Positions 63,733 through 64,000 of a stretch of 64,000 bases of DNA are shown piece by piece. Within the stretch, counting starts at the first letter, position 1, and each line of letters begins with the position of its first letter. Source of the DNA: Dyella_A ginsengisoli (GTDB lineage: Bacteria; Pseudomonadota; Gammaproteobacteria; Xanthomonadales; Rhodanobacteraceae); NCBI RefSeq assembly GCF_044904665.1, contig NZ_JADIKM010000001.1, positions 248,001-312,000 of the forward strand, in the 5' to 3' direction. The notes beneath the pieces are model-generated. The model was not told the origin of the DNA and did not search any database. It saw nothing but the letters and a program-made list of their open reading frames with translations. The position numbers and the translations under genes were made by a program.

Positions 63733-64000
63733 CCGAGCACTGGCAGAGCCGGCCCGAGGGTGGCGGACGCTTCGCGCTGTGGCTGATCCGCTCCATCGCG
63801 CTGCTGTGCGGACGCCGCTTCGCGCGGCTGTTCCTGTATCCGATCACGGCCTACTTCTACGTGCGCCGACGGCCCGAGCGGCAGGCCTCGCGGCAGTACC
63901 TGGCCCGCGTGCTCGGCCGCGCGCCGACGCGGCGCGAGGTGTTCCGCCACCTGCACTGCTTCGCCGCGATCACCATGGATCGCGTCTACCTGCTCGCCTA
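63729..64000 (+). CDS. Lipid acyltransferase (LpxL/HtrB-like) of the aryl-polyene cluster, 3' end outside window
   Basis: The first about 90 residues are visible. They show SIALLCGRRFARLFLYPITAYFYVR, RQYLARVLGRAP and HLHCFAAITMDRVYLL (as patterns), the N-terminal pattern of LpxL-like acyltransferases in aryl-polyene loci, thought to attach the polyene or an acyl chain to a lipid. The catalytic HxxxxD/E motif would lie beyond the window end. It starts by ATGA overlap with the dehydratase gene. Confidence 0.82.
   Translation, partial: MTEHWQSRPEGGGRFALWLIRSIALLCGRRFARLFLYPITAYFYVRRRPERQASRQYLARVLGRAPTRREVFRHLHCFAAITMDRVYLLA

Overview
This is a high-GC gammaproteobacterial chromosome segment. 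Its gene content points to the Xanthomonadales, most likely the Rhodanobacteraceae, and a denitrifier such as Rhodanobacter. The reasons are a cbb3 oxidase next to quinol-type nitric oxide reductase, a copper nitrite reductase with a cytochrome c tail, NnrS and FNR, a XanB2-type chorismatase divergent from an aryl-polyene (xanthomonadin-like) pigment cluster, and xanthomonad-like housekeeping genes. The assignment is inference from gene content; no database was searched.

Region 1 (1-18.5 kb) is a low-oxygen respiration and denitrification island. It holds ccoN(partial)-ccoO-ccoQ-ccoP, a shortened CcoH-like protein, ccoI and ccoS. A group III truncated haemoglobin, a PLP enzyme and a TyrA-like dehydrogenase follow. 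Next come norB (qNor), a SirB-like protein, a small cysteine protein, the operon nirK-nirV-sco-(His-rich periplasmic protein), nnrS, and hemN-fnr. Five 14-bp FNR-type boxes (TGA-N6-TCA) lie upstream of norB, the cysteine protein, nirK, nnrS and hemN-fnr. Each is followed, exactly 22 bp later, by a -10-like hexamer, which is class II FNR geometry, and the FNR regulator itself lies in the window.

Region 2 (18.6-23 kb) has the standout element: a tRNA-Ile2(CAU) gene split in its anticodon loop by a 255-nt group I intron with no internal ORF. A small HNH endonuclease gene sits head to head with it. rpoD, dtd and a lipid A-type acyltransferase gene follow, then a 162-bp element with perfect 19-bp terminal inverted repeats (MITE candidate).

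Region 3 (23-33 kb) is a cell-surface polysaccharide/LPS locus. It holds a TPR protein, two GT39/ArnT-like membrane transferases, a CDP-glycerol-type transferase, four GT2 glycosyltransferases and an O-antigen ligase/polymerase. Part of it looks less GC-rich than its flanks.

Region 4 (33-52 kb) is housekeeping: def-fmt-rsmB, a LysM protein, dprA, topA, tsaC, an AMP-ligase, purD, an MFS-PlsC fusion, ampE, nudC, erpA, bactofilin, a coiled-coil membrane protein, rppH, tRNA-Met, queD and a phasin. Region 5 (52.3-61.2 kb) is the complete F1Fo ATP synthase operon atpIBEFHAGDC followed by glmU. Region 6 (61.3-64 kb) holds xanB2, divergent from the start of the aryl-polyene cluster (ACP, COG4648 membrane protein, ApeI-type dehydratase, acyltransferase cut by the window end).

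The pieces fit together as follows. When oxygen falls, FNR would switch on anaerobic haem synthesis (HemN), nitrite reduction (NirK with its maturation partners) and nitric oxide removal (qNor, NnrS). The cbb3 oxidase would cover the microaerobic range.
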